Shown here piece after piece: positions 7,973 through 16,551 of a DNA stretch of 36,019 bases; the first letter of the stretch is position 1; every line of letters starts with the position of its first letter. A program made the translations under genes and the position numbers. Below the pieces are notes generated by a model that saw nothing but the letters and a program-made list of their open reading frames with translations, did no database searches and was not told where the DNA came from. The DNA is from an uncultured bacterium (GTDB taxonomy: Bacteria > Bacteroidota > Bacteroidia > Chitinophagales > Chitinophagaceae), in NCBI GenBank assembly GCA_903920455.1, contig CAIXLY010000051.1, forward strand, positions 1-36,019. Direction: 5' to 3'.

Positions 7973-9373
7973 ATGTTTTTCCAACACGTGTATGACAAAT
8001 CCTTAGCCCAAGCAAGTTATTTCATTGGGTGTCAAAAAGCCGGCGTGGCAGCAGTAATCGATGCGAAGCGTGATGTAGATACCTACATCGAAATTGCAAA
8101 GCAAAACAACATGAAGATTACGCATGTCATGGAAACACATATTCATGCAGACTTTCTTGCAGGATCTCGTGAGCTTGCAGCACTCACCGGAGCTAAACTC
8201 TATCTTTCAGATGAAGGTGGTCAGGGATGGGAATATGAATTTGACCATGTGGGATTAAAAGATGGCGATAGCTTCATGATGGGTAATCTTAAGTTTGATG
8301 TAATGCACACCCCTGGTCATACCCCGGAAAGCATAAGCTTTTTGCTTACTGATACCCCTGCAAGTCCAGAGCCAGTCATGTTCTTCACTGGAGATTTTGT
8401 ATTTGTGGGTGACGTTGGGCGGCCAGACCTTCTTGAAAAAGCGGCTGGCATGACAGGCACCATGAATGCAGGTGCCCATGATATGTTTAACTCAATCACA
8501 AAATTCGACACGCTGCCTGACTATATTCAAGTTTGGCCTGGTCATGGCGCAGGATCAGCTTGTGGGAAAGCACTTGGTGCTGTGCCAAGCTCAACAGTAG
8601 GATATGAAAAAATTCGAAACTGGGCATTTCGATTTACCAATGACGAAAATGGGTTTGTAAAATACCTTTTGGAAGATCAGCCTGAACCTCCAAAGTATTT
8701 TGCAATGATGAAAAAACTTAACAAAGTAAACCGCAAACTGCTCACCGAAGTCCCAAAGTTGAAACACTTGAGCAATGACGAGATGATGGAGGCAATGGCA
8801 AAGGGGATAAAACTCATTGATGCAAGAAACAAAACTGAATTCGCAGAAGGATATATCCCGGGAAGTATAAATATCCAAGGGAATAACTCATTTGCCACCT
8901 GGGCAGGGTGGTACATTACCTATGAAGAACCCTTTATGTTACTGGCTGAGGAAAGTCAACTTGATGATCTAACACGCAAACTCATGCGTATTGGATTGGA
9001 TAATATCCTGGGGCATGTAGCATCCCCGGCATCCTATATTAAAGCAGGTGGAAAACTCGACAAAGTGCAGGTTGTCAATATTGATGAGTTTAAATCAATA
9101 CTACTTGAACCAAATATCCAGGTCGTTGATCTAAGGGCTGCAACTGAATATAAGAGTGGCCATGTTAAGGGCGCCGATCATGTTTTTGTAGGCACACTTT
9201 TGGAGAACCTCGACAAAGTGAGTAAAAGTAAAAAAGTGGTTATTCATTGCCAGGGAGGAGATCGTGCAACCATTGGATATTCTTTACTTGCAAAAGAAGG
9301 ATATACCAATGTGCTAAACTACGCTGCTAGCATGAACGAATGGATAAATTTAGGGAACCCAGTAGTTTCCTAA
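7973..9373 (+). CDS. Persulfide dioxygenase with two C-terminal rhodanese domains (CstB-like layout)
   Basis: A 466-residue cytosolic protein. Residues 1-235 are a metallo-beta-lactamase fold of the ETHE1/persulfide dioxygenase group: THIHAD (55-60), TPGHTPES (113-120) and FTGDFVFVGDVGRPDL (138-153). H56, H116 and D141 fit the mono-iron ligands. A first rhodanese-like domain (about 265-355, IDARNKTEFAEGYIPGSINI) lacks a catalytic loop cysteine. The second (about 365-466) has DLRAATEYKSGH and the active loop HCQGGDRA with C426. This MBL + inactive rhodanese + active rhodanese order is that of staphylococcal CstB. The enzyme oxidises low-molecular-weight persulfide to sulfite, and the active rhodanese can combine sulfite with sulfane sulfur to thiosulfate. 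It sits between the exporter gene and a single-domain rhodanese gene. Confidence 0.9.
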   Translation: MFFQHVYDKSLAQASYFIGCQKAGVAAVIDAKRDVDTYIEIAKQNNMKITHVMETHIHADFLAGSRELAALTGAKLYLSDEGGQGWEYEFDHVGLKDGDSFMMGNLKFDVMHTPGHTPESISFLLTDTPASPEPVMFFTGDFVFVGDVGRPDLLEKAAGMTGTMNAGAHDMFNSITKFDTLPDYIQVWPGHGAGSACGKALGAVPSSTVGYEKIRNWAFRFTNDENGFVKYLLEDQPEPPKYFAMMKKLNKVNRKLLTEVPKLKHLSNDEMMEAMAKGIKLIDARNKTEFAEGYIPGSINIQGNNSFATWAGWYITYEEPFMLLAEESQLDDLTRKLMRIGLDNILGHVASPASYIKAGGKLDKVQVVNIDEFKSILLEPNIQVVDLRAATEYKSGHVKGADHVFVGTLLENLDKVSKSKKVVIHCQGGDRATIGYSLLAKEGYTNVLNYAASMNEWINLGNPVVS

Positions 9374-9461
9374 ACATTGTATTCAACAAATTATACTGGA
9401 ATATACATCGCACTATTGGCCGACTACACCATATTTCACTAACCAACACCAAATCATCAAT

Positions 9462-9773
9462 ATGCTAAATGTCTTCAAAAACCTTTTCTCATCAGCACCA
9501 GAAGTAGATTACGCAAAGTTGGTGAACAGCGGTGCAATGATAGTTGATGTTCGTTCCCCTGGTGAATTTAACAGTGGGCACATTAATGGATCAATCAATA
9601 TCCCACTCGAAGAAATAAAAAACAAATCAGGAGAACTGAAAAAGAAAAACAAAGTCATTATCACCTGCTGCAGAAGTGGTAACAGAAGTGGCATAGCAAA
9701 ATCAATACTGGATAATCAGGGGATTGAATGTTATAATGGAGGTGCTTGGAATGTGCTAGATCATAAAATTTGA
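9462..9773 (+). CDS. Single-domain rhodanese (sulfurtransferase)
   Basis: A 103-residue protein made of one rhodanese domain: MIVDVRSPGEFNSGHINGSI (26-45) is the CH2A/CH2B region and TCCRSGNRS (68-76) the active loop, with C70 as the likely persulfide-carrying cysteine and C69 next to it. No signal peptide is seen, so it should act in the cytosol, moving sulfane sulfur among thiosulfate, low-molecular-weight thiols and proteins. It follows the persulfide dioxygenase by 88 bases, and its stop codon overlaps the TTG start of the next gene (TTGA), so the two are probably translationally coupled. Confidence 0.92.
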   Translation: MLNVFKNLFSSAPEVDYAKLVNSGAMIVDVRSPGEFNSGHINGSINIPLEEIKNKSGELKKKNKVIITCCRSGNRSGIAKSILDNQGIECYNGGAWNVLDHKI

Positions 9774-11194
9774 TATTGAGAAAGATAATCCTACTCTGGA
9801 TATCAATGCTATTGGTAGCAACATCCAATGCACAACACCAGGAGCTGGGAGAAAAACCTTCGATCTGGAAAGAAAAAGGGAAGGAAACAGTTGACTCCAA
9901 CTCACTGCTCTATGCCTTTAAGAAAGGGACCATGAATGGCCACCTTCGATATTTCTTCATGGCTACAAACAATGAAGCAGCCTTGTCAGACTACTACGCA
10001 AATGCTGGTGGCGGTGGAATTAAATTCGAAACTTCAAAGTTTAAAGGCCTGCAGCTTGGCATTAGCGGATTTTTTACATTTAATCTTGGCTCATCCAATC
10101 TATCAAGGCCTGACCCCATCACAAACCTATCGAACCGATACGAAATTGGACTCTTTGATATTGAAAATCCAAATAAAAAAAGTGACATCAATAGACTAGA
10201 GGAGTTTTATTTAAAATATACCGTTGGGGGCAACTTAATCCTTGCCGGCAAACAAATGATTAATACTCCTTTCATCAACCTCCAAGATGGTAGAATGAGG
10301 CCTACAGAAGTAAGTGGTATTTGGACCGAAATCAATAGCATCAAAAAGATAAAAATTGAAGGTGGATTGCTAAACCAGATCTCTCCAAGGAGTACAACCA
10401 GATGGTTCAGTGTTGGGAAATCTATTGGGGTATATTCAGCCGGATTAAATAAAGATGGCAGCAAATCTGATTACACAGGAAACACCACAACAAAAGGTAT
10501 TGCTATGTTTGGGATAACCCATAAGCCAAGCAGCAATGTATCACTGAAAGCTTGGAACCTCTTTGTAGAAAATATATTTAATACATCGATGTTACAAATA
10601 GACCTTAAAAAAACAATTTCTTCTAGAGGAGATTTTTTAACTGGATTTCAAATTATTCAACAACATAAAATTGGAGATGGCGGAAATAAAACCCTATCCA
10701 AAAGATATGTTCAAGATAATATGTCAATCACCTTTGGCGGTAACATTGGTTGGGAAAACAAATCATGGAAAACTTCTTTCAATTATAATAGAATAACAGC
10801 AACTGGGCGATACCTCATGCCAAGAGAATGGGGAAGAGACCCATTCTACACTTTTATGTCGCGCGAAAGAAATGAAGGACTTGCTGATGTCAACGCATTT
10901 GTATTAAAAGTTGGCTATACTATTCCAAAGACAAATATCAAAACATCAACAGCACTGGGATACTTCGATCTTCCCAACATCAATGATGCGGCAAAAAATA
11001 AATATAGTATGCCCTCATATACCCAGCTAAACATCGATATGAGGTATGCGTTTAATGGCTTCTTAAACGGGCTTGGAGTACAGCTTCTGTATGTTTATAA
11101 AAACAAACTTGGCAATACCCCTATCGCCACGAAATACATCATCAACAAAGTGAATATGAGTCTTTGGAATTTTGTGTTGAATTATGACTTTTAA
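9770..11194 (+). CDS. OprD-like outer-membrane porin family protein
   Basis: A 474-residue protein with a signal peptide (MILRKIILLWISMLLVATSNA, cut before QHQ) and a long run of alternating polar/hydrophobic segments ending in an aromatic residue (NYDF), as in outer-membrane beta-barrels. HLRYFFMATNN near residue 58, an AGGGGIKFETSKFKGLQLGISGFF block near 77-100, and LAGKQMINTPFINLQDGRMRPTEVSG near 156-181 resemble OprD-family porins (G.G..G..TA.FKGL.L.... then K...P....D.R..P..FEG). The TTG start overlaps the preceding stop (TTGA); no better ATG keeps a full signal peptide. Its place in the sulfur block suggests passage of thiosulfate, tetrathionate or another small anion through the outer membrane, which is inference. 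Confidence 0.75.
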   Translation: MILRKIILLWISMLLVATSNAQHQELGEKPSIWKEKGKETVDSNSLLYAFKKGTMNGHLRYFFMATNNEAALSDYYANAGGGGIKFETSKFKGLQLGISGFFTFNLGSSNLSRPDPITNLSNRYEIGLFDIENPNKKSDINRLEEFYLKYTVGGNLILAGKQMINTPFINLQDGRMRPTEVSGIWTEINSIKKIKIEGGLLNQISPRSTTRWFSVGKSIGVYSAGLNKDGSKSDYTGNTTTKGIAMFGITHKPSSNVSLKAWNLFVENIFNTSMLQIDLKKTISSRGDFLTGFQIIQQHKIGDGGNKTLSKRYVQDNMSITFGGNIGWENKSWKTSFNYNRITATGRYLMPREWGRDPFYTFMSRERNEGLADVNAFVLKVGYTIPKTNIKTSTALGYFDLPNINDAAKNKYSMPSYTQLNIDMRYAFNGFLNGLGVQLLYVYKNKLGNTPIATKYIINKVNMSLWNFVLNYDF

Positions 11195-11212
11195 TCTCCA
11201 GCACCCAAGCTA

Positions 11213-11228
11213 TGTGACCAATATCACA
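11213..11228 (+). promoter_or_regulatory. Crp/Fnr-type palindrome upstream of tsdA, with -7-like element
   Basis: TGTGA-CCAATA-TCACA is an exact match to the TGTGA-N6-TCACA consensus. It begins 18 bases after the porin stop codon and ends 49 bases before the cytochrome ATG. TACATTTA at 11251-11258 matches seven of eight bases of TAnnTTTG and starts 30.5 bases from the dyad centre, almost the same spacing as at 7096. This supports an extra promoter inside the block. Confidence 0.65.
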
Positions 11229-11277
11229 ATATGATTTATTCGGTTTAGATTACATTTATAAACATATACCTGTTTGC

Positions 11278-12261
11278 ATGATAAACCTGAAAGGAAACTG
11301 GATCATTTACTTAATTACCATAGGTGTATTCGTTGTACTCATTAGCGAGGTCGCTGAGACCTCAACTACCCCGAAGAAAGAACTACCTCGAAGTGCTAAT
11401 AGTGATGAGTGGTCCGCCCCAAGCTTGTTCAGGGATCACCTGCTTGAGGGAGATGAAAGAAAAAAAGTTATTTATGGAGAAGAGCTTATTGCCAACACCG
11501 CAAAATATCTCGGCCCTAAAGGAACTATTGCACAAATAACAAACGGCATGAATTGCCAGAATTGCCACTTGGATGCGGGAAAGAAACGATGGGGCAACAA
11601 CTATGGGGGAGTAAGTGCCAATTACCCGAAATTCCGCGATAGAAGTGGCTCCATAGAAACCGTTTATAAGCGCGTAAGCGATTGTATGGAGAGAAGCCTT
11701 AATGGTAAAACATTGGATAGCAGCACCTATGAAATGCAGTCAATGATGGCGTACATCAAATGGGTTGGTCGGGATGTTGAAAAAAATACAACACCCAAGG
11801 GCGTTGGCATTATGCCTCCCGAATATCTTGATCGCGCAGCAAGTCCCACCAACGGCAATACGATCTATACAGCAAAATGCCAAAGCTGTCATGGCTCAAA
11901 TGGAGAAGGCCTAATGGCAGCAGATGGCATGAGCTTTACATACCCACCACTTTGGGGGGCGAATAGTTATAATATTGGAGCTGGGCTATTTCGCCTTTCC
12001 CGCCTGGCAGGCTATGTTCGTGATAACATGCCCTTGAACCAAGCATCCCATAAATCACCAGCGCTATCTGACGAAGAATCATGGGATGTAGCAGCATTTA
12101 TCAACTCACAACCACGTCCTAAAAAAGACCTGTCCCACGACTGGCCAAATATTTCCAAGAAGCCGATTGATCACCCATTCGGCCCCTACACAGATGGATT
12201 CTCTGAAGAACAACACAAGTATGGACCATTTAAGCCCATTATTGCCGCTAGGAAAAAATAA
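11278..12261 (+). CDS. tsdA: TsdA-type dihaem cytochrome c (thiosulfate dehydrogenase/tetrathionate reductase)
   Basis: A 327-residue protein with an N-terminal membrane or signal segment (about 7-25) and two c-type haem sites: CQNCH (93-97) and CQSCH (201-205). Between them SDCMERSLNG (134-143) carries C136, matching the cysteine that serves as axial haem ligand in TsdA of Allochromatium. NMPL (250-253) supplies a likely methionine ligand for the second haem. The order haem 1, Cys ligand, haem 2, Met ligand is the TsdA pattern. The enzyme interconverts two thiosulfate and tetrathionate in the periplasm, and some homologues run mainly in the reductive direction, so the direction here is open. 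It has its own Crp/Fnr-type site, and the SoxB-like gene follows after 58 bases. Confidence 0.88.
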   Translation: MINLKGNWIIYLITIGVFVVLISEVAETSTTPKKELPRSANSDEWSAPSLFRDHLLEGDERKKVIYGEELIANTAKYLGPKGTIAQITNGMNCQNCHLDAGKKRWGNNYGGVSANYPKFRDRSGSIETVYKRVSDCMERSLNGKTLDSSTYEMQSMMAYIKWVGRDVEKNTTPKGVGIMPPEYLDRAASPTNGNTIYTAKCQSCHGSNGEGLMAADGMSFTYPPLWGANSYNIGAGLFRLSRLAGYVRDNMPLNQASHKSPALSDEESWDVAAFINSQPRPKKDLSHDWPNISKKPIDHPFGPYTDGFSEEQHKYGPFKPIIAARKK

Positions 12262-12319
12262 AATTTCGCTCAAGTAAATGAAGAGTGGGATTAACATGGG
12301 TTAACTTAAAAATAATATC

Positions 12320-14128
12320 ATGAAACACATAACAACCTGCACCTGCTCTTCATGTGAAACCGAATCAATTAGCAAGGCAGAAAGAGAAATTCACGTTTCT
12401 TTTTCTGAAAACAGCAGAAGAGATTTTCTGCGAAAGTCAGGAAGATTAGGCCTGGGATTGGGTATTGGGGGTGGATTGATAGGTACTCCTTTAGCGGCAT
12501 CTGCGCTAAATCAAGAAGATGCAGCCTACAAAAGCCGTTCTATGAATCAAAACAAAGCAGTACAGCATGGCAAAGCCAAGCTGCTGACTTTGCTGCATAC
12601 AGCAGACATTCATTCACAGCTTAATATTCATGATGAATTCTTTATTGAAAACGAGATCCCTGTATATCGTAAACGTGGTGGCTTTGCTACCCTAAAAAAT
12701 ATGATCAATACACTGCGCAGAGAAAATGCCAGTAACACACTAGTGATTGATGGTGGAGATTGCTTTCAAGGAAGTGGCGTAGCAGCACTAAGCGAAGGGA
12801 AAGCCATTGTTCCACTCATGAATAATATTGGATATGATATCATGCTCCCCGGAAATTGGGAAGTAGTCTATGGGAAAGAAATGATGATGAAAGACATGTT
12901 CGCATACAATGGAGTAAAAGTATGTGCTAATATGTTTCATGACACCAATGATGAAATGAAGGGAGACCTCATTTTTCCGCCTTATTTCATTAAACAAATT
13001 GCAGGAATAAAAATCGGTTTCATCGGGTACAATGACCCACTCACACCAAAAAGACAATCACCGGCCTACAGCGATGGCATCAAGTTCACAGCACCCGAAT
13101 TGAATGTTTCCAAATACATAAAGATTTTAAAAGAGTATGAACAATGTGATATGGTGTTTTTGCTAACGCACATGGGACTTGCACAACAGGTTGGGCTAGC
13201 CAACATGCCACAAGTAACAGGAGTTGATTACATATTGGGTGCAGACACACATGAAAGGGTGAGAACACCGATAGAAGGCAAATACACAAAAGTCACAGAG
13301 CCCGGAGCCTTTGGCTCTTTTATTGCAAAACTTGATATCGTAGTTGAAGATGGCGTTGTGAAGGATCATAGCTACCAACTGATGGATGTAGATCCCGAAA
13401 TATATAAGGAGGATGAGGAAATGAAGCGATTGGTCAATAAAGCACGTGAACCTTACAAAAAAGAATTAAATCGGGTTATAGGAAAAACAAAAACCCCACT
13501 GGTTAGGTATTATGTAATTGAAACTCCGATGGACAACTTCATCACCGATGCCATCATGTGGAAGTTCAAGCCGGATATAGCACTCAGCAATGGATTCAGA
13601 TTTTGCCCGCCGCTTGTACCTGACCCAAAAACATGTGAGGCAGAAATTACGGTAGATTACCTCTGGAATATGTTGCCGGTAGACAGTGAGGCCAAGACAG
13701 GAATCATCACAGGGAAACAGCTGTGGGGCTGGATGGAGAAAGAACTTCAAAATGCATTTGCAAAAGATCCGGCGAAACGCTTTGGCGGATGGGTAGTAAG
13801 ATTCAACGGCATGGAGGTTAATTTCACGATAGGAAATGAACTGGGCAAAAGGGTTAACTGGATAAAAGTAGCAGGCAGCCAGATTGACCTTGAAAAAGAA
13901 TACAATTTTGTTGCCTGTGAAAGAGAAGGCGACCCCGATACCACAATTTGTAGGGTTGAAGGAGTAAAATCACCAAAAAAATTAGGGGCTACATTACACA
14001 CGGTTATAGAAGAATACCTAAAAGTGCATTCTCCCATCTCCCCAAAGCTAGAGGGCCGTTGCACTGCAACAGATGCGCCTAATTCTTTACTGACACAACT
14101 GATGGGCGTGGGCTACAAATTTAGATAG
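12320..14128 (+). CDS. SoxB-like metallophosphoesterase/5'-nucleotidase family protein, Tat-exported
   Basis: A 602-residue protein with an unusual cysteine-rich head (CTCSSC, 7-12), a twin-arginine motif SRRDFLRKS (32-40) and a glycine/leucine hydrophobic stretch (41-63). The metallophosphatase domain has LLHTADIHSQ (91-100; D96, H98), DGGDCFQGSG (144-153; D147), PGNWEVVYG (177-185; N179), and LTHMG (282-286; H284). The GNWE..YG form is like SoxB (HWEFTYG) rather than ordinary 5'-nucleotidases (GNHEFD). A 5'-nucleotidase C-terminal domain follows (about 385-570), including ETPMDNFITDA. The usual GHxH motif reads GADTHER here, with D309 where the first histidine is expected. SoxB releases sulfate from SoxY-bound sulfane in the periplasm, but no soxYZ or soxAX is in the window. 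Location in the sulfur block supports a sulfur role over nucleotide hydrolysis. Confidence 0.75.
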   Translation: MKHITTCTCSSCETESISKAEREIHVSFSENSRRDFLRKSGRLGLGLGIGGGLIGTPLAASALNQEDAAYKSRSMNQNKAVQHGKAKLLTLLHTADIHSQLNIHDEFFIENEIPVYRKRGGFATLKNMINTLRRENASNTLVIDGGDCFQGSGVAALSEGKAIVPLMNNIGYDIMLPGNWEVVYGKEMMMKDMFAYNGVKVCANMFHDTNDEMKGDLIFPPYFIKQIAGIKIGFIGYNDPLTPKRQSPAYSDGIKFTAPELNVSKYIKILKEYEQCDMVFLLTHMGLAQQVGLANMPQVTGVDYILGADTHERVRTPIEGKYTKVTEPGAFGSFIAKLDIVVEDGVVKDHSYQLMDVDPEIYKEDEEMKRLVNKAREPYKKELNRVIGKTKTPLVRYYVIETPMDNFITDAIMWKFKPDIALSNGFRFCPPLVPDPKTCEAEITVDYLWNMLPVDSEAKTGIITGKQLWGWMEKELQNAFAKDPAKRFGGWVVRFNGMEVNFTIGNELGKRVNWIKVAGSQIDLEKEYNFVACEREGDPDTTICRVEGVKSPKKLGATLHTVIEEYLKVHSPISPKLEGRCTATDAPNSLLTQLMGVGYKFR

Positions 14129-14242
14129 CACCAATCAAGTAAAATTTATCCAATAGAATTTCATAGAAAGCCGTTAATCCATAAAAGATCTGCTTAACTT
14201 GAAAAGACATAAAGAACGAGGCGTTAGAAATAATTATTCAAG

Positions 14243-15466
14243 ATGTCTTACAAGCTGTCTTTTTTATCCTGTCTGGGAATCGTCATTGGCACAATTATAG
14301 GAAGCGGAATTTTCATCGTGCCTTCTATTATGATTAAAGTGTTGCCATCTCCACAACTAATCATGTTGGTTTGGGTATTGGCCGGTGTCGTTTCAATAAT
14401 TGGTGGACTGGTAATTGCAGGCATGGGCAATGTATTTCCTGAAGCAAAGAATTTGCTTGACTACTACCGACTATTGTTCCCTCCTTGGATTTCATACGCC
14501 TTTAATTTAGCTTCGAATTGGATCATAAATCCTTGTGGCACTGTTGCTATTGCATTCGTTTTTGCTGAATATGCAGGATATTTCATCTCCCTTGACCACT
14601 TTCAAATAAAGCTCACTGCAATCGCTCTTTTGTTTGGAATGACATTGATTGATTCCATCAATATGAAAATTGCAGATCGATTTCAAATGATATTTACAGG
14701 AGTAAAAATTGCTGCAATTATTTTGCTGATAACCTTATTGATTTTGCCGGGAGAAGGAAATTTAAATAACTTCAGTAGTGCCCCAATTATGGCGAATTGG
14801 GACATGATAAAAATAACTGGTGCTTTCATTGCCGCATGTACAGGTGCTTTAAATGCATTTGATGGTTGGTATATGGTTAGCCATCTAACCGCAGAAGTGA
14901 AAGGAGGAAATAAAACAGTTAGCCGTTCAATAATTTTTGGGCTAATCATATGCATGATACTTTACCTATTGACAACATTGGCTTATCATTTTGTGCTTAC
15001 CCCAACTGAGGTAGGCTCATCAAAATTAGTAGCCGTTACTGCCCTAGGGAAAGTATCATTTGGATGGGCTCCAGGACTAATCGCAACAATGATTTTAATT
15101 TCTACTGCCAGCGCCGTCAATGCTAATATGATTGCCTCCTCAAGATTAATTGCCAGCTCAGCCCAGAACAATATGTTGCCTAAATATTTTTCAAAAATAA
15201 ACAAAAGGGGTGTCCCTGTAAGAGCCTTTGGATTGATATTTATTTTTGAAACCATCTTGGTTTTAACGGGGTCCTATGAGCTATTTCTTGATGTTTCGCT
15301 TTTCGCAGTTTGGCTCTTTGTTACTATACTAACTGCCGGATTCCTTCGGGCATTTATTAAACGAAAAAATAAAGTCCCTGGCTTTAAAAAAATAGCAATG
15401 ATTGCCGCTTGTATTCTACTCATTGTATTTGGCGTAATCTACATCGGAAACTTTTTCCTTAAATAA
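14243..15466 (+). CDS. APC-family amino-acid permease
   Basis: A 407-residue polytopic protein with about 12 hydrophobic segments. VIGTIIGSGIFIVPS (14-28) is the TM1 glycine-rich signature of the APC (amino acid-polyamine-organocation) superfamily, where the broken helix binds the amino-acid carboxylate. The later ACTGALNAFDGWYMVSHLTAEVKGG (about 198-222) matches the TM6 region (F.G......E...) of LAT-type permeases. The substrate cannot be told. It begins 114 bases after the SoxB-like gene and is followed, after gaps of 124 and 46 bases, by the DUF1295 protein and the ATP-grasp pair, all on the same strand, so it may bring in or export the amino acid or peptide used by them. That link is inferred from position. 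Confidence 0.88.
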   Translation: MSYKLSFLSCLGIVIGTIIGSGIFIVPSIMIKVLPSPQLIMLVWVLAGVVSIIGGLVIAGMGNVFPEAKNLLDYYRLLFPPWISYAFNLASNWIINPCGTVAIAFVFAEYAGYFISLDHFQIKLTAIALLFGMTLIDSINMKIADRFQMIFTGVKIAAIILLITLLILPGEGNLNNFSSAPIMANWDMIKITGAFIAACTGALNAFDGWYMVSHLTAEVKGGNKTVSRSIIFGLIICMILYLLTTLAYHFVLTPTEVGSSKLVAVTALGKVSFGWAPGLIATMILISTASAVNANMIASSRLIASSAQNNMLPKYFSKINKRGVPVRAFGLIFIFETILVLTGSYELFLDVSLFAVWLFVTILTAGFLRAFIKRKNKVPGFKKIAMIAACILLIVFGVIYIGNFFLK

Positions 15467-15590
15467 TGACCAGCTGTCCCTGTTATACTACAAGAAAAAT
15501 AATTATTTTATACCATGTCGTTAGATTTTTAATAATATTATCTTAGATATGAAAAACTGCATTTAACGGTACCCGCACATAAATCAGAAA

Positions 15591-16505
15591 ATGAAGAAAA
15601 CGGTAAATTTTTTAATGGCAACCATCATCTTGCTACCTATAGGAGCCTATTTTCTTGGCACACCTCCAACTGACCTTCAACTTAAGATACTTAAACACAG
15701 TTCATGGATTCTGGCTGCAGTCATTGCCTTTACCTTTATTGTTGGCCAACTGACCGGAAACAATTCTCAGGTAGATAAGCTATGGAGTATCATCCCTATT
15801 GTATATGTATGGTACATGACTTTTCTGGGTGGATGGAATGAACGAATGATCCTGATGTCCGTGCTGGTCTCACTATGGGGAGCAAGGCTTACTTATAATT
15901 TTGCAAGAAGAGGGGCATATACCTGGAGATTTTGGGAGGGTGAAGAAGATTACCGCTGGGAGATCCTCAGGAAAAAACCTGGTTTCAAAAACCCAATCGT
16001 TTGGATGATATTTAACCTTCTTTTCATTTGCTTCTATCAAAACGTATTGATATTTCTTTTTACTCTTCCCATACTCAGTGCATTGGCAGCTCATTCCCAG
16101 GGAATTGGATTAGTAGATGTGTTGCTTTCGGGCTTGTTTGTTGGTCTGGTTATTCTAGAATATCAGGCAGACCAACAACAATATGACTTTCAAACTGAAA
16201 AATACCGTCGGATCAAAGCTGGGGAAGCTCTTGGGAAATATGCAGATGGTTTTATCTCAACTGGCCTTTGGAGCAAAGTAAGACACCCAAACTATGCAGC
16301 AGAACAGGGAATATGGATCAGTTTTTATGCAATGAGTATTGCTGCAACGGGTGAGTGGTTGAACTGGACGATGCCTGGGTGTATATTATTGGTAATATTA
16401 TTTAAGGGCAGTTCCAACTTTTCAGAAGAAATCTCATCTGGTAAATACCCCGCATACAAAGAATACCAAAAAAAAGCAGGTAGATTCATTCCCAAGTTTT
16501 GGTAA
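15591..16505 (+). CDS. DUF1295 membrane protein (steroid-reductase / isoprenylcysteine methyltransferase-like fold)
   Basis: A 304-residue protein with several transmembrane segments in the first two thirds (TM near 7-25, 38-55, 65-80, 83-100, 132-165, 175-192). The C-terminal part carries the family signature GLWSKVRHPNYAAEQG and ends with EYQKKAGRFIPKFW. In the related ICMT and steroid 5-alpha-reductase proteins this RHPNY region binds the cofactor (S-adenosylmethionine or NADPH). No biochemical role is established for most DUF1295 proteins. It ends 46 bases before the first ATP-grasp gene. Because that operon also holds a SET methyltransferase domain, a second methyl-transfer step at the membrane is a possible reading, but reduction is equally possible. 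Confidence 0.85.
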   Translation: MKKTVNFLMATIILLPIGAYFLGTPPTDLQLKILKHSSWILAAVIAFTFIVGQLTGNNSQVDKLWSIIPIVYVWYMTFLGGWNERMILMSVLVSLWGARLTYNFARRGAYTWRFWEGEEDYRWEILRKKPGFKNPIVWMIFNLLFICFYQNVLIFLFTLPILSALAAHSQGIGLVDVLLSGLFVGLVILEYQADQQQYDFQTEKYRRIKAGEALGKYADGFISTGLWSKVRHPNYAAEQGIWISFYAMSIAATGEWLNWTMPGCILLVILFKGSSNFSEEISSGKYPAYKEYQKKAGRFIPKFW

Positions 16506-16551
16506 TGAAAAGGGAACTTCACTATTTGCATTAATAACGATAAATTTATAA

